DNA from: Mesorhizobium sp. NFR06
Lineage (GTDB): Bacteria; Pseudomonadota; Alphaproteobacteria; Rhizobiales; Rhizobiaceae
Assembly (NCBI RefSeq): GCF_900115245.1
Contig: NZ_FOVT01000007.1
Location: 124,001 to 188,000, forward strand
Reading direction: 5' to 3'
Length of the DNA stretch: 64,000 bases
A program made the translations under genes and the position numbers. Shown one piece after another: positions 1-9,275 of the stretch (positions within the stretch are counted from its first letter, which is position 1; every line of letters starts with the position of its first letter). The notes under the pieces were generated by a model, which was given only the letters and a program-made list of their open reading frames with translations, was not told the origin of the DNA and made no database searches.

Positions 1-2
1 CC

Positions 3-1670
3 AGGGTCGAGAACATCTGGGTCACCGACCGCTTCGGCGTCGCCCATAAGGGCCGCGTCGAGGAGATGGATCGCTGGAAAGACCCCTATGTGAAGGATAC
101 CGAGGCGCGCACGCTGGCCGACGTCATTCCCGGCGCCGACGTCTTCCTCGGCCTCTCCGCCGCCGGGGTGCTGAAGCCTGAACTGCTGCAGCACATGGCG
201 CCGAAACCGCTGATCCTGGCTCTGGCCAACCCCAACCCGGAGATCATGCCCGAGCTGGCAAGGGCCGCGCGCCCGGACGCCATGATCTGCACCGGCCGCT
301 CGGATTTTCCCAACCAAGTCAACAACGTGCTCTGCTTTCCTTACATCTTCCGCGGCGCGCTCGATTGCGGCGCCAGCGCCATCAATGAGGAGATGAAGAT
401 GGCAGCGGTGCGGGCGATCGCGGCCCTTGCCCGTGAGGAGCCTTCGGACGTCGCGGCGCGCGCCTATTCCGGCGAGACGCCGATGTTCGGTCCCGATTTC
501 CTGATCCCCTCGCCCTTCGATCCGCGCCTTATCCTGCGCATCGCGCCGGCGGTGGCGAAAGCTGCCTGCGATACCGGCGTCGCGACACGGCCGATTGCCG
601 ACTTCGCCGCCTATATCGACAAGCTCAACCGCTTCGTCTTCCGCTCAGGCCTGGTGATGAAGCCGGTGTTCTCCTCCGCGAAGGCTTCAAGCGCCAAGCG
701 GGTCATCTATGCCGACGGCGAGGACGAGCGCGTGCTGCGCGCCGCGCAGGTGGTGCTGGAGGAAGGCATTGCCGAACCGACCCTGATCGGCCGCCCCCAT
801 GTGGTGGAAGTCAGGTTGAAGCGTTACGGTCTGCGCATCCGGCCGGGCGTCGATTTCGCGTTGATCAATCCCGAAGACGATCCGCGCTACCGCCACTATG
901 TCGACCTTTTGATCGAACTGGCCGGCCGGCGCGGCGTAACGACGGAAGCCGCGCGCACCATGGTGCGAACCGACAACACGGTGATTGCCGCGCTTGCGTT
1001 GAAGCGCGGCGACGCCGACGCCATGATCTGCGGCCTCGAAGGCCGCTTCGAGCGGCATCTGCGCAACGTCACGCTGATCATCGGGCCACGCGCCGGCATC
1101 AAGGACTGGGACCTGTCGACGCTGTCGATGCTGATCTCGCAGCGCGGCATCATCTTCCTCACCGACACCCACGTCTCGGTCGACCCGACGGCGGAGGAGA
1201 TCGCCGAAATGACGGTGCTGGCGGCGGAGGAAATCCAGCGCTTCGGCATCGAGCCGAAGGCGGCGCTTCTGTCGCATTCGGATTTCGGCTCGCGCGATTC
1301 TCCGAGCGCGCTGAAGATGCGCCGCGCGGCGGAGATCCTCGGCCGCATCGCGCCCGGTTTGCAGTGCGACGGCGAGATGCATGCCGACACCGCCCTGTCG
1401 GAGCATCTGCGCCAGCGCGTCTATCCGCATTCGCGGCTGAAGGGGGAGGCCAATCTGCTGGTCTTCCCGAATCTCGATTCGGCCAACATCACGCTGACGG
1501 CCTTGCGCGCCATGATGGACGCGCTGCATGTCGGGCCGATCCTGCTTGGCACCGACAAGCCGGCGCACATTCTGACGCCGTCGGTGACCTCGCGCGGCGT
1601 CGTCAACATGACCGCGCTTGCCGTGGTGGAGGCGGCGCACAAGGCGCAGGCGCTCGTCGAGTTGGGCTGA
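3..1670 (+). CDS. maeB: NADP-dependent malic enzyme with C-terminal phosphotransacetylase domain (5' truncated)
   Basis: The reading frame is open from base 3, so the gene starts outside the window; 555 residues of a family usually near 760 are visible. The first ~190 residues are the NAD-binding half of malic enzyme (decarboxylation of malate to pyruvate), with a GADVFLGLSAAGVL segment and an ALANPNPEI segment typical of the family. From about residue 215 the protein continues into a phosphate acetyl/butyryl-transferase-like domain (KRVIYADGEDERVLRAAQ onward). This fusion is the MaeB form of Proteobacteria, in which the PTA-like domain is thought to be regulatory rather than catalytic. It is cytoplasmic and supplies pyruvate and NADPH during growth on C4-dicarboxylates. 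The reading is firm; NADP rather than NAD use is inferred from the family. Confidence 0.93.
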   Translation, partial: RVENIWVTDRFGVAHKGRVEEMDRWKDPYVKDTEARTLADVIPGADVFLGLSAAGVLKPELLQHMAPKPLILALANPNPEIMPELARAARPDAMICTGRSDFPNQVNNVLCFPYIFRGALDCGASAINEEMKMAAVRAIAALAREEPSDVAARAYSGETPMFGPDFLIPSPFDPRLILRIAPAVAKAACDTGVATRPIADFAAYIDKLNRFVFRSGLVMKPVFSSAKASSAKRVIYADGEDERVLRAAQVVLEEGIAEPTLIGRPHVVEVRLKRYGLRIRPGVDFALINPEDDPRYRHYVDLLIELAGRRGVTTEAARTMVRTDNTVIAALALKRGDADAMICGLEGRFERHLRNVTLIIGPRAGIKDWDLSTLSMLISQRGIIFLTDTHVSVDPTAEEIAEMTVLAAEEIQRFGIEPKAALLSHSDFGSRDSPSALKMRRAAEILGRIAPGLQCDGEMHADTALSEHLRQRVYPHSRLKGEANLLVFPNLDSANITLTALRAMMDALHVGPILLGTDKPAHILTPSVTSRGVVNMTALAVVEAAHKAQALVELG

Positions 1671-1815
1671 GCCTATCAGCGCCGAACCTCTCGGGCAGAC
1701 GTGAAACGGAAACGCTTCACGCCGAATTTCCCGAGCCCGGTCGTGCCGACTCTGGCATAGTCAGTTAACCACGGCGGCGTAGCTTCGGGTCGAACAGGCG
1801 ATTTGGGGTTTCGGA

Positions 1816-3033
1816 ATGAATGGCGCGGGGTTGAAGCTGACCCACCTGGTGGCGCTGGTTGCAGCGCTTGCAGGCTCGGCTGTCGCCGCAACCGAATCCG
1901 GGGCCGCATCCGGCGTGTGCCGACAGCTCGAAGCCGAACTCGCCGCCAGCCGCGGCGATGGCGGTGGCCCAGCCCTTGTGCGCAAATATGACGACGCCAT
2001 TGCTCGCCAGCGCGAGCAGCTGGCGAAGGCCCGCGGCCGGGCGAGCGACGCCAATTGCGGCTTCACGCTGTTCTCGCGCAATGTCAGCCAATGCGCGGGG
2101 ATCAATGCCTCGATCCAACGCATGAACACAAATCTCGACGCCCTGCAGGCCAAGCGCGAGCGGCTCGCCGCCGGCGGCACGCGGCGCGACCGCGCCCGAA
2201 TCCTGGCGGCGCTCGATGCCAATGGCTGTCGCGATGACGAGATCGCGCCGCGCCACGCTCCGCTCCAGGAAGCGGCCCGCGACAATGGCGGCGGCAACCT
2301 GTTCGAACAGCTTTTCGGCCGCCAGGATCAGCGGATCGAAACGCTCGACGCCCCCGACGCGCCGGATGCGTCCGGCATACCCTCCGATGATCCCAGCATG
2401 CGCAACATCCGCCGCGCCACCAACCAGCCGGGCGGCATGGACCTGCCGCGCTTGGGCGGTGAGTTCCGCACGATGTGCGTGCGCACCTGCGACGGCTACT
2501 TCTTCCCGATGTCCAACGCGGCTTCCGTCGGCGACTTCGAGCGCGACCAGAAGAATTGCGAATCGAGCTGCCCGGGCACCGAGATGCAGGTGTTCTATTC
2601 GCGCGGAATGGACGACGATTCGAGTTCTATGACCTCCTCGGTGACCGGCCAACCCTACAGCGAGCTGCCGACCGCCTATCTCTACAAGCAGGCCAATTTC
2701 TCGCGCCCGCCCACCTGCGGCTGCAACGCGCAGGCCGGCAATTTCACGATCATCGGCGGCAACCCGCCCAACCAGTCGCAGCCGCAAAACCAGGCAACAC
2801 CCTTCGTTCCGGCGGCCAAGCCCGACCCCGGCGCCGATCCGGAAACACTTGCCAACGCCGAGGGCGGGCTCGACTCGGATGCGATCAGGCGGCTGACCAG
2901 CAAGGCGCCGGTGTCGCCGGTCTCGGCGCTGCCGCCGGACCAGCGCAAGGTCAGGGTCGTCGGGCCAGCGTTCCTTCCCGACCCATCAGCGGCAATAGAT
3001 CTGAAAGCTCCGGCCCCGAAGTCCGCCCGGTAA
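1816..3033 (+). CDS. Exported DUF2865 domain protein
   Basis: A 405-residue protein of unknown function. The N-terminus ([18 protein letters not shown]) looks like a cleavable signal peptide. A Cys-rich conserved block at about residues 215-305 ([15 protein letters not shown], then CESSCPGTE, then PPTCGCNAQ) matches my memory of the Rhizobiales DUF2865 family; its paired cysteines suggest disulfides in the periplasm. The region before it is charged and helical, and the tail is Pro/Ala rich. The last 83 bp overlap the 3' end of gltX on the other strand. The start is the first ATG after an in-frame stop and has only a weak ribosome binding site. Confidence 0.8.
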   Translation: MNGAGLKLTHLVALVAALAGSAVAATESGAASGVCRQLEAELAASRGDGGGPALVRKYDDAIARQREQLAKARGRASDANCGFTLFSRNVSQCAGINASIQRMNTNLDALQAKRERLAAGGTRRDRARILAALDANGCRDDEIAPRHAPLQEAARDNGGGNLFEQLFGRQDQRIETLDAPDAPDASGIPSDDPSMRNIRRATNQPGGMDLPRLGGEFRTMCVRTCDGYFFPMSNAASVGDFERDQKNCESSCPGTEMQVFYSRGMDDDSSSMTSSVTGQPYSELPTAYLYKQANFSRPPTCGCNAQAGNFTIIGGNPPNQSQPQNQATPFVPAAKPDPGADPETLANAEGGLDSDAIRRLTSKAPVSPVSALPPDQRKVRVVGPAFLPDPSAAIDLKAPAPKSAR

Positions 3034-4324
3034 GGGCAAGTCTCAGCGGCGTGAACAGCGGCTTGCCCTTGCGTCCCGTGGCTTCCTTGATCTTGCCGGT
3101 CCAGTCCTTCCACACCGTGCCGTTCCATGGTTCCTCCGGCAGCAGCTCGAACGCCTGATGGAGGAAATCGCGGTCCTCGCCCGAAAATTCGGCCGGTTCC
3201 TGCGGGCCGTCACTAAGGATTCGCCACCAGGCGGCGGCGTCCGACAAACGATCGAGATTGCCGCGCACGGCAAGCCAGAACGGCTCGGCCTTGTCGCCGG
3301 AAATGCCCAGCACCGTCAGCCGGTCGCGCGCTTCCTCGAACGGCATGTGATGCATCAGCGTGCGGTTGAGCACGAAGAGCTCGTCCGGATCGAACTTGGA
3401 GGCGGACTTGGACGTCGCCGCCGGGTCGAAATGGCTGGCAAGCTCATTGAGGTCGCGCGCCGCGGTGACATTTTCCGACGTGCCGACAAGCACCGCCAGC
3501 GAAGCCACCGCCATCGGCTCGATGCCGTCCTCACGCAGGCTCTCGATCGACAGCGCGCCGGTGCGCTTCGACAGCCCCTCGCCCGACACCGTGGTGAGCA
3601 AATTGTGGTGGCCGAACACCGGCGGCTCGGCGCCAAGCGCCTTGAAGATGGCGATCTGCACGCCGGTGTTGGTAACATGGTCGTCGCCACGAATGACATG
3701 GCTGACGCCCATCTCGATGTCGTCGACCACCGAAGGCAGCGTGTAGAGATAGGTGCCGTCCTCGCGTACCAGGACAGGATCCGACAGCGAGGCGAGATCG
3801 ACCGTCTCTTCGCCGCGCACCATGTCGTTCCAATGCACTTCGGTGCGCTCGGGCTGCAACGGGTCGCTGGTGAAGTTCGGCAGCAGGAAGCGCCAGTGCG
3901 GCCGACGGCCGTCCGACTGGTATTCGGCCACCTGCTCCGGCGTTAGCGTCAGCGCCTCGCGGCCATAGACCGGGGGCAGGCCGCGCGTGCGGCGCACCTT
4001 GCGGCGCAGATCGAGTTCCTCCGGCGTTTCGTAGCAGGCATAGAGCACCCGCGCCGCCTTCAGCCGCTCGACGGCCGCGTCGTAGATCTCGACGCGCCGC
4101 GACTGGTACGCGGTGACATCCGGGAAGATGCCGAGCCAATGCAGGTCGTACAGGATGGAATCGGCGAATTCCTGCGTCGAGCGGGCAATGTCGGTGTCGT
4201 CGAAGCGCTGGATGAAGCGACCCTTGTTGTTCATGGCGAAAAGCCAGTTGAACAGCGCTGTGCGCGCGTTGCCGATATGGATGCGGCCGGTCGGCGATGG
4301 GGCAAAACGTACGGTAACTGTCAT
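2951..4324 (-). CDS. gltX: Glutamate--tRNA ligase
   Basis: A class I aminoacyl-tRNA synthetase of 457 residues that charges tRNA-Glu (or, in a misacylating paralogue, tRNA-Gln) with glutamate. The HIGH-type signature is at residues 9-19 ([11 protein letters not shown]) and the KMSKS-type signature at 250-254 (GLSKR). The RFDDTD segment near residue 40 and the RGDDHVTNT segment near 212 are typical of GluRS. Rhizobiales commonly carry two gltX genes; nothing in the window shows which one this is. The 3' end runs 83 bp into the convergent DUF2865 gene. The ATG start gives the standard N-terminus directly before the first beta strand. Confidence 0.95.
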   Translation of the reverse strand: MTVTVRFAPSPTGRIHIGNARTALFNWLFAMNNKGRFIQRFDDTDIARSTQEFADSILYDLHWLGIFPDVTAYQSRRVEIYDAAVERLKAARVLYACYETPEELDLRRKVRRTRGLPPVYGREALTLTPEQVAEYQSDGRRPHWRFLLPNFTSDPLQPERTEVHWNDMVRGEETVDLASLSDPVLVREDGTYLYTLPSVVDDIEMGVSHVIRGDDHVTNTGVQIAIFKALGAEPPVFGHHNLLTTVSGEGLSKRTGALSIESLREDGIEPMAVASLAVLVGTSENVTAARDLNELASHFDPAATSKSASKFDPDELFVLNRTLMHHMPFEEARDRLTVLGISGDKAEPFWLAVRGNLDRLSDAAAWWRILSDGPQEPAEFSGEDRDFLHQAFELLPEEPWNGTVWKDWTGKIKEATGRKGKPLFTPLRLALTGRTSGPELSDLLPLMGREGTLARRP

Positions 4325-4547
4325 GAGCGGGGCGTAGCGGATGCTTTTGCTGTTGACAAGGCGCGCTCCCGCGCGAACGCAACAGATAGTGCAAGCCAGC
4401 TAAAATGCAAAGCGGCCGGCCCGACACGCCTCGCCGCAGGCTGACAAACCGCGTCAAGTGCCTGAGAAGCCGGGCGTCGCATGTCCCCGTTATCCACATA
4501 TGTGACACACAAGATGTTGGGGTCACAAAAGCTACAAAAACGAATCC

Positions 4548-4576
4548 TTGACGGGTCGGAACGAGTCGCTTTTTAT
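4548..4576 (+). promoter_or_regulatory. Candidate sigma-70-type promoter
   Basis: TTGACG at 4548-4553 and TTTTAT at 4571-4576 are separated by 17 bp. It would start a plus-strand transcript near 4583, which would run into the hairpin and T-tract at 4603-4632. The -35 box is good and the -10 box weak. Confidence 0.35.
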
Positions 4577-4582
4577 AGGCCA

Positions 4583-4632
4583 TGCGCTCCTGTTGCGGGC
4601 GCGACCGGAGAGTTATGAGGCCGGTCTTTTTT
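4583..4632 (+). ncRNA. Candidate short RNA ending in an intrinsic terminator
   Basis: A promoter-like sequence at 4548-4576 and a classic intrinsic terminator at 4603-4632 lie about 50 bases apart with no plus-strand gene upstream for 1.5 kb that the terminator would serve. The simplest reading is a small RNA or an attenuated leader for nrdJ. The 5' end is inferred from the promoter guess only. Confidence 0.25.
4603..4632 (+). terminator. Intrinsic terminator
   Basis: GACCGG (4603-4608) pairs with CCGGTC (4621-4626) across a 12-base loop and is followed directly by six T residues (4627-4632). The orientation is plus strand. Confidence 0.6.
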
Positions 4633-4754
4633 CCCGGATTTTGTGCGTTTTGCCCGGATTTCCGCCTGTTCACGAGGCCGGCGGAAGCGTTGGGATCGTT
4701 AGGGCTTGGGTGGGCGAAAGGGAGAATTGTCGGCCTGGAAAAAATGATCTGTTA

Positions 4755-4770
4755 ACACTATATTTAGTGT
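4755..4770 (+). promoter_or_regulatory. NrdR box 1
   Basis: ACACTATATTTAGTGT is a near-perfect 16-bp palindrome matching the consensus of NrdR, the zinc-finger/ATP-cone repressor of ribonucleotide reductase genes. Its centre is 31 bp from that of the next site, the classic spacing of paired NrdR boxes. Confidence 0.85.
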
Positions 4771-4785
4771 TTGCAGGCAGGCTCG

Positions 4786-4801
4786 ACCCTAGATAATGTG
4801 A
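4786..4801 (+). promoter_or_regulatory. NrdR box 2 (degenerate)
   Basis: ACCCTAGATAATGTGA matches the NrdR consensus at about 12 of 16 positions. Its centre is exactly 31 bp (three helical turns) from that of box 1, which is what makes this weaker match credible. Confidence 0.65.
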
Positions 4802-5003
4802 ACCTCCCTCTTTTGAGGGAATCGACAAAAAGTTTCAGTTTTGAGGGACCCGCAGGGTCGGCCGGCAACCTGGTAAGCGCCTGGAAGGCGTTTGCTTGTC
4901 TGCATGGCGGCGCCCCGCGACGAGGAGAATGTCGGCGCCGCCTGCGACGCCGGCAAACGGCGGATTGCGCTTTGGCCTTTGGGGCAGAAATCCCTGGGGA
5001 AAA

Positions 5004-5019
5004 GCGCTATATATAGACA
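5004..5019 (+). promoter_or_regulatory. Possible third NrdR-like site at the nrdJ start
   Basis: The core CTATATATAG (5007-5016) is a perfect palindrome equal to the NrdR core, but the flanks do not match. It ends 17 bp before the nrdJ ATG. It could instead be a -10 element or chance. Confidence 0.3.
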
Positions 5020-5036
5020 ACAAAGGGACCGGACCA

Positions 5037-8000
5037 ATGCGCATCGAGCGTCGCTTCACCAAGCCAGAACAGTCGGCCTATGCGGAGATCGAATTCCGCA
5101 AGGCCCTGTCGGAGATCAAGAATCCCGATGGTTCGGTGGTGTTTCGCTTGGACAACATCGACGTGCCGGCCCAGTTCAGCCAGGTCGCGGCCGACATCCT
5201 GGCGCAGAAGTATTTCCGCAAGGCCGGCGTGCCCGCTCGCCTGAAGAAGGTCGAGGAAAATGACGTTCCCTCCTTCCTGTGGCGCTCGGTCGCCGATGAG
5301 GCCGAACTCGCCAAACTGCCAGAGGCCGAACGCTATGGCTCGGAAACCGATGCCCGCCAGGTCTTCGACCGTCTCTCCGGCACCTGGACCTATTGGGGCT
5401 GGAAGGGTGGCTACTTCAAGTCGGAAGAAGACGCCCGCGCCTTCCGCGACGAGCTTGCCTATATGCTGGCCACCCAGCGCGTCGCGCCGAACTCGCCGCA
5501 ATGGTTCAACACCGGCCTCCACTGGGCCTATGGCATCGACGGCCCGAGCCAGGGCCACTTTTATGTCGATCCCTTCACCGGCAAGCTGACCAAGTCGAAA
5601 TCCGCCTACGAGCATCCGCAGCCGCATGCCTGCTTCATCCAGAGCGTGCAGGACGACCTCGTCAACGAGGGCGGCATCATGGATTTGTGGGTGCGCGAGG
5701 CGCGCCTGTTCAAATACGGCTCCGGCACCGGCTCGAACTTCTCCATGCTGCGCGGCGAAGGCGAGAAGCTGTCCGGCGGCGGGCGCTCGTCCGGCCTGAT
5801 GAGCTTCCTCAAGATCGGCGACCGCGCTGCGGGCGCCATCAAGTCGGGCGGCACGACGCGCCGCGCGGCAAAAATGGTCATCGTCGACGCCGACCACCCG
5901 GATATCGAGGACTTCATCGACTGGAAGGTCAATGAAGAGCAGAAGGTCGCCTCGCTGGTGACCGGCTCCAAGATCGTCAAGAAGCATCTCGAAGCCATCA
6001 TGAAGGCCTGTGTCAATTGCGAAGGCAATGGCGCCGACTGCTTCGATCCGGCTTTGAACACCGCGCTGAAGCGCGAGATAAAGGCGGCCAAGAAGGACGC
6101 GGTGCCGGAGAACTACATCTACCGCGTCATCCAGTTCGCCAAGCAAGGCTACACCTCGATGTCGTTCAAGACCTACGACACCGACTGGGACTCGGACGCC
6201 TACCTAACCGTGTCAGGCCAGAACTCCAACAATTCCGTGTCGCTGAAGGACAATTTCCTGCGCGCCGTCGAGGCCGATGGCGACTGGGAGCTCACCGCCC
6301 GCAAGGACGGCAAGGTACTGAAGACGCTGAAGGCGCGGGACCTGTGGGAAAAGATCGGCTACGCCGCCTGGGCGTCGGCCGATCCCGGCCTGCACTTCAA
6401 CACGACGATGAACGACTGGCACACCTGCGCCTCCGCCGGTGCGATCCGGGCCTCCAACCCGTGCTCGGAATACATGTTCCTCGACGACACGGCCTGCAAC
6501 CTCGCCTCGATCAACCTTTTGCCCTACCGCAAGGCGGACGGCACGATCGACATCGCGGCTTACGAGCACACCGTGCGGCTGTGGACCATCGTGCTCGAAA
6601 TCTCGGTGATGATGGCGCAGTTCCCGTCGAAGGAGATCGCCAAGCTCTCCTACGAATACCGCACGCTCGGGCTCGGCTATGCCAATATCGGCGGCCTGCT
6701 GATGACTTCGGGCATTCCCTACGATTCCGACGAGGGCCGCGCCATCTGCGCAGCGCTCACCGCCATCATGACCGGCGTCGCCTACTCGACCTCGGCCGAG
6801 ATGGCCGCCGAGCTCGGCGCCTTCCCGGACTATGACCGCAACGCGCAGAACATGCTGCGCGTCATGCGCAACCACCGCCGTGCCGCCTATGGCGACAAGG
6901 ACGGCTATGAGAAGCTCGCCGTCAACCCGGTGCCGCTGGTCGCTGCCGACCTGAAGCAGCAGGCGCTGGCCGAGCACGCCCGCGCCGCCTGGGACCGCGC
7001 CATCGAGCTTGGCGAGGAGCACGGCTACCGCAACGCGCAGGCGACCGTCATCGCGCCGACCGGCACGATCGGCCTCGTCATGGATTGCGACACCACCGGC
7101 ATCGAGCCCGACTTCGCCCTGGTGAAGTTCAAGAAGCTCGCCGGCGGCGGCTACTTCAAGATCATCAACCGCGCCGTGCCGGAAGCGCTCAGGTCGCTCG
7201 GTTACTCCGAAAGCCAGATCGCCGAGATCGAGGCCTATGCGGTCGGCCACGGCAACCTCAACCAGGCTCCCGGCATCAACCCGTCCTCGCTGAAAGCCAA
7301 GGGCTTCACCGACGACAAGATCGCGGCGCTGAATGCGGCGCTGAAGTCGGCCTTCGACATCAAGTTCGTGTTCAACCAGTGGACGCTCGGCGCCGACTGG
7401 GTGAAGGAGACGCTCGGCTTCACCGACGAGCAGCTCGGCGACCTCTCCTTCGAGATGCTGCCGGCCCTCGGCTTCTCGAGGAAGGACATCGACGCCGCCA
7501 ACATCCATGTCTGCGGTGCCATGACGCTGGAAGGCGCGCCCTTCCTCAAGGCCGAGCACCTGCCGGTGTTCGACTGCGCCAGCCCCTGCGGCAAGATCGG
7601 CAAGCGCTCGCTCTCGATCAACAGCCACATCCTGATGATGGCGGCGGCGCAACCCTTCATTTCTGGCGCCATCTCCAAGACCATCAACATGCCGAACGAG
7701 GCGACGGTCGAGGACGCCAAGAATGCCTACATGCTGTCCTGGAAGCTGGCGCTGAAGGCCAACGCGCTCTATCGCGACGGCTCGAAGCTGTCGCAGCCGC
7801 TCAATGCCTCGCTGCTCGCCGACGGCGAGGAGGACGAGGACGAGGCGGTCGAGCAGTTGATCGCGGCCCCGGCCGCGCAGCGCGCCGTGCAGGTGACGGA
7901 AAAGATCGTCGAGCGCGTCATCGAGCGCCTCTATCGCGACCGCGAGAAGCTGCCGAACCGCCGCAAGGGCTACACGCAGAAGGCGGTCGTCGGCGGCCAC

Positions 8001-8813
8001 AAGGTGTACCTGCGCACCGGCGAATTCGATGACGGCCGGTTGGGCGAGATCTTCATCGACATGCACAAGGAAGGTGCTGCCTTCCGCGCGATGATGAACA
8101 ACTTCGCCATCGCCATCTCGCTCGGCCTGCAATATGGCGTGCCGCTCGACGAATATGTCGAGGCCTTCACCTTCACCAAGTTCGAGCCGGCCGGCATCGT
8201 GCAGGGCAATGACGCGATCAAGAACGCGACGTCGATCCTCGACTACGTGTTCCGCGAGCTTGCGGTCTCCTATCTCGGCCGCCATGACCTCGCCCATGTC
8301 GACCAGTCGGACTTCGACAAGACCGCGCTCGGCCGCGGCATCACCGAAGGCAAGGCGACGCCCTTCTCCAAGGGCCTCTATCGCGGCGCCTCGCCGGTGA
8401 AGCTGGTCTCGGGCGTGGGTTCCGAGCCCAAGGGTTTCGGCGGCTCGGCCCCGACCACGACCCCTGTCCGCGCGGCACCCACCGCCTTCGCCGGTTCCAA
8501 CGTGCTGGCGCTGAAGCCGGCAAGCGACGAGGCGCTTGCCTACAAGCGCGACTATGAGGAGCGCGCCAGGGAACTGGCCGAGGACATGGTGGAGCAGGAA
8601 GCCGAAGCCGCCGGCGGCGTCGAGGCGCTGTTCACCGACGCCGCCGCCAACGAAGCGGCCGAGGCAAAGAAGCTCGCCGCGACAAGGCGCCAGCAGTCGC
8701 TGCTCCAGGGCTACACCGGCAACGAATGCTCCGAGTGCCACAACTTCACCATGGTGCGGAACGGCACCTGCGAGAAGTGCGACACGTGTGGTTCGACGAG
8801 CGGGTGCAGCTGA
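5037..8813 (+). CDS. nrdJ: Vitamin B12-dependent (class II) ribonucleoside-diphosphate reductase
   Basis: A 1258-residue adenosylcobalamin-dependent reductase that makes deoxyribonucleotides with or without oxygen. Visible landmarks include GTGSNFSML in the finger-loop region, [21 protein letters not shown] near residue 474, [10 protein letters not shown], and [31 protein letters not shown]. The C-terminus ends in a Cys-rich tail ([22 protein letters not shown]), the redox-active and probably metal-binding segment of the long alphaproteobacterial type. I place the start at the ATG at 5037, after AAAGGGACCGG, because the open frame upstream lacks family similarity and contains operator sites. 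NrdR boxes upstream indicate repression by NrdR. It may be the only aerobic reductase, but the window cannot show that. Confidence 0.97.
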   Translation: MRIERRFTKPEQSAYAEIEFRKALSEIKNPDGSVVFRLDNIDVPAQFSQVAADILAQKYFRKAGVPARLKKVEENDVPSFLWRSVADEAELAKLPEAERYGSETDARQVFDRLSGTWTYWGWKGGYFKSEEDARAFRDELAYMLATQRVAPNSPQWFNTGLHWAYGIDGPSQGHFYVDPFTGKLTKSKSAYEHPQPHACFIQSVQDDLVNEGGIMDLWVREARLFKYGSGTGSNFSMLRGEGEKLSGGGRSSGLMSFLKIGDRAAGAIKSGGTTRRAAKMVIVDADHPDIEDFIDWKVNEEQKVASLVTGSKIVKKHLEAIMKACVNCEGNGADCFDPALNTALKREIKAAKKDAVPENYIYRVIQFAKQGYTSMSFKTYDTDWDSDAYLTVSGQNSNNSVSLKDNFLRAVEADGDWELTARKDGKVLKTLKARDLWEKIGYAAWASADPGLHFNTTMNDWHTCASAGAIRASNPCSEYMFLDDTACNLASINLLPYRKADGTIDIAAYEHTVRLWTIVLEISVMMAQFPSKEIAKLSYEYRTLGLGYANIGGLLMTSGIPYDSDEGRAICAALTAIMTGVAYSTSAEMAAELGAFPDYDRNAQNMLRVMRNHRRAAYGDKDGYEKLAVNPVPLVAADLKQQALAEHARAAWDRAIELGEEHGYRNAQATVIAPTGTIGLVMDCDTTGIEPDFALVKFKKLAGGGYFKIINRAVPEALRSLGYSESQIAEIEAYAVGHGNLNQAPGINPSSLKAKGFTDDKIAALNAALKSAFDIKFVFNQWTLGADWVKETLGFTDEQLGDLSFEMLPALGFSRKDIDAANIHVCGAMTLEGAPFLKAEHLPVFDCASPCGKIGKRSLSINSHILMMAAAQPFISGAISKTINMPNEATVEDAKNAYMLSWKLALKANALYRDGSKLSQPLNASLLADGEEDEDEAVEQLIAAPAAQRAVQVTEKIVERVIERLYRDREKLPNRRKGYTQKAVVGGHKVYLRTGEFDDGRLGEIFIDMHKEGAAFRAMMNNFAIAISLGLQYGVPLDEYVEAFTFTKFEPAGIVQGNDAIKNATSILDYVFRELAVSYLGRHDLAHVDQSDFDKTALGRGITEGKATPFSKGLYRGASPVKLVSGVGSEPKGFGGSAPTTTPVRAAPTAFAGSNVLALKPASDEALAYKRDYEERARELAEDMVEQEAEAAGGVEALFTDAAANEAAEAKKLAATRRQQSLLQGYTGNECSECHNFTMVRNGTCEKCDTCGSTSGCS

Positions 8814-8819
8814 GGCCCA

Positions 8820-9275
8820 ATGGCAAATCTAGGATTTGACCTAGGCAAAGATAACATCTTTTGGTGCGCCCTTGATGGAGCCAGGGGCGCACCTGTTTAC
8901 GTGGCTCATGGAGTCGAAAACTATCGTGTAGATGACTATCGTGAGGATCTCATCGTCAAAAGTGGCGCAATATTCCTTAGACTCATAAACCGCATCAAAC
9001 CAATAAAAGTCGCCTATAGGCTCTCCTTAGACGCCGCGAGCTCGGATCAGATAGCTTACTTGCATTTTCCGATCGCAACGCTGATTTCTGTTTGCAGACA
9101 AGCAAAGGTTCCCTCAAGCGAGTTCTATACCCGCTCTTTCACCCACAAGCTCTTTGGTCTAGACAAGTCAGAAAGCAAGGAAGATGCTTGCGATCGTCTG
9201 ATCGGGGAACACGCACCCAATTGGAAGCGCATCAGAAATGCTACGCTGGCGTGCTGGGCAAGCCTAGATGTTTAA
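8820..9275 (+). CDS. Small RNase H/RuvC-like fold protein (hypothetical)
   Basis: A 151-residue protein I cannot assign to a named family. It opens with GFDLG (Asp7) followed by a strand-like segment, and ends with a KEDACDR motif (Asp122, Asp125) and LACWASLD (Asp150). That order, an early Asp in the first strand and late Asp residues in a helix, resembles the RuvC/RNase H superfamily, but the middle acidic residue is unclear, so nuclease activity is only a guess. The ATG lies 6 bp after the nrdJ stop, with GAGG overlapping that stop codon as ribosome binding site, so it is probably read through from nrdJ. Its 3' end overlaps the kinase gene by 8 bp (ATGTTTAA), indicating translational coupling. 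Base composition is clearly more AT-rich than nrdJ. Confidence 0.6.
   Translation: MANLGFDLGKDNIFWCALDGARGAPVYVAHGVENYRVDDYREDLIVKSGAIFLRLINRIKPIKVAYRLSLDAASSDQIAYLHFPIATLISVCRQAKVPSSEFYTRSFTHKLFGLDKSESKEDACDRLIGEHAPNWKRIRNATLACWASLDV

Larger units (their letters stand above)
4325..5036. other. 712-bp intergenic region between gltX and nrdJ
   Basis: No protein gene is supported here. The stretch holds the gltX start region at its left edge, a possible short terminated transcript near 4548-4632, a pair of NrdR boxes at 4755-4801, several GC-rich hairpins between 4840 and 4990, and a third NrdR-like core at 5004-5019 just before the nrdJ ribosome binding site. The long leader was searched by eye for a cobalamin riboswitch and none was recognised. 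Confidence 0.7.

Noticed and set aside
687..1640. Long minus-strand open frame within maeB
   Set aside because: Shadow ORF of a high-GC gene; Arg/Gln/His-rich translation with no pattern.
4353..4391. Promoter with perfect TTGACA near the gltX start (plus strand)
   Set aside because: No acceptable -10 element at 15-19 bp; the nearest AT-rich hexamer is about 27 bp away.
4810..5030. Cobalamin riboswitch upstream of nrdJ
   Set aside because: The B12-box-type conserved core could not be found by eye; hairpins exist but do not match. A covariance-model search would settle it.
4896..5036. Upstream extension of nrdJ (47 extra codons)
   Set aside because: The extension includes an operator-like site and no family sequence; the ATG at 5037 has a ribosome binding site and the expected N-terminus.
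6213..8741. An 842-residue open frame antisense to nrdJ
   Set aside because: It is a shadow of the codon bias in nrdJ; composition is Arg/His/Gly rich with no family pattern, while nrdJ is unquestionable.
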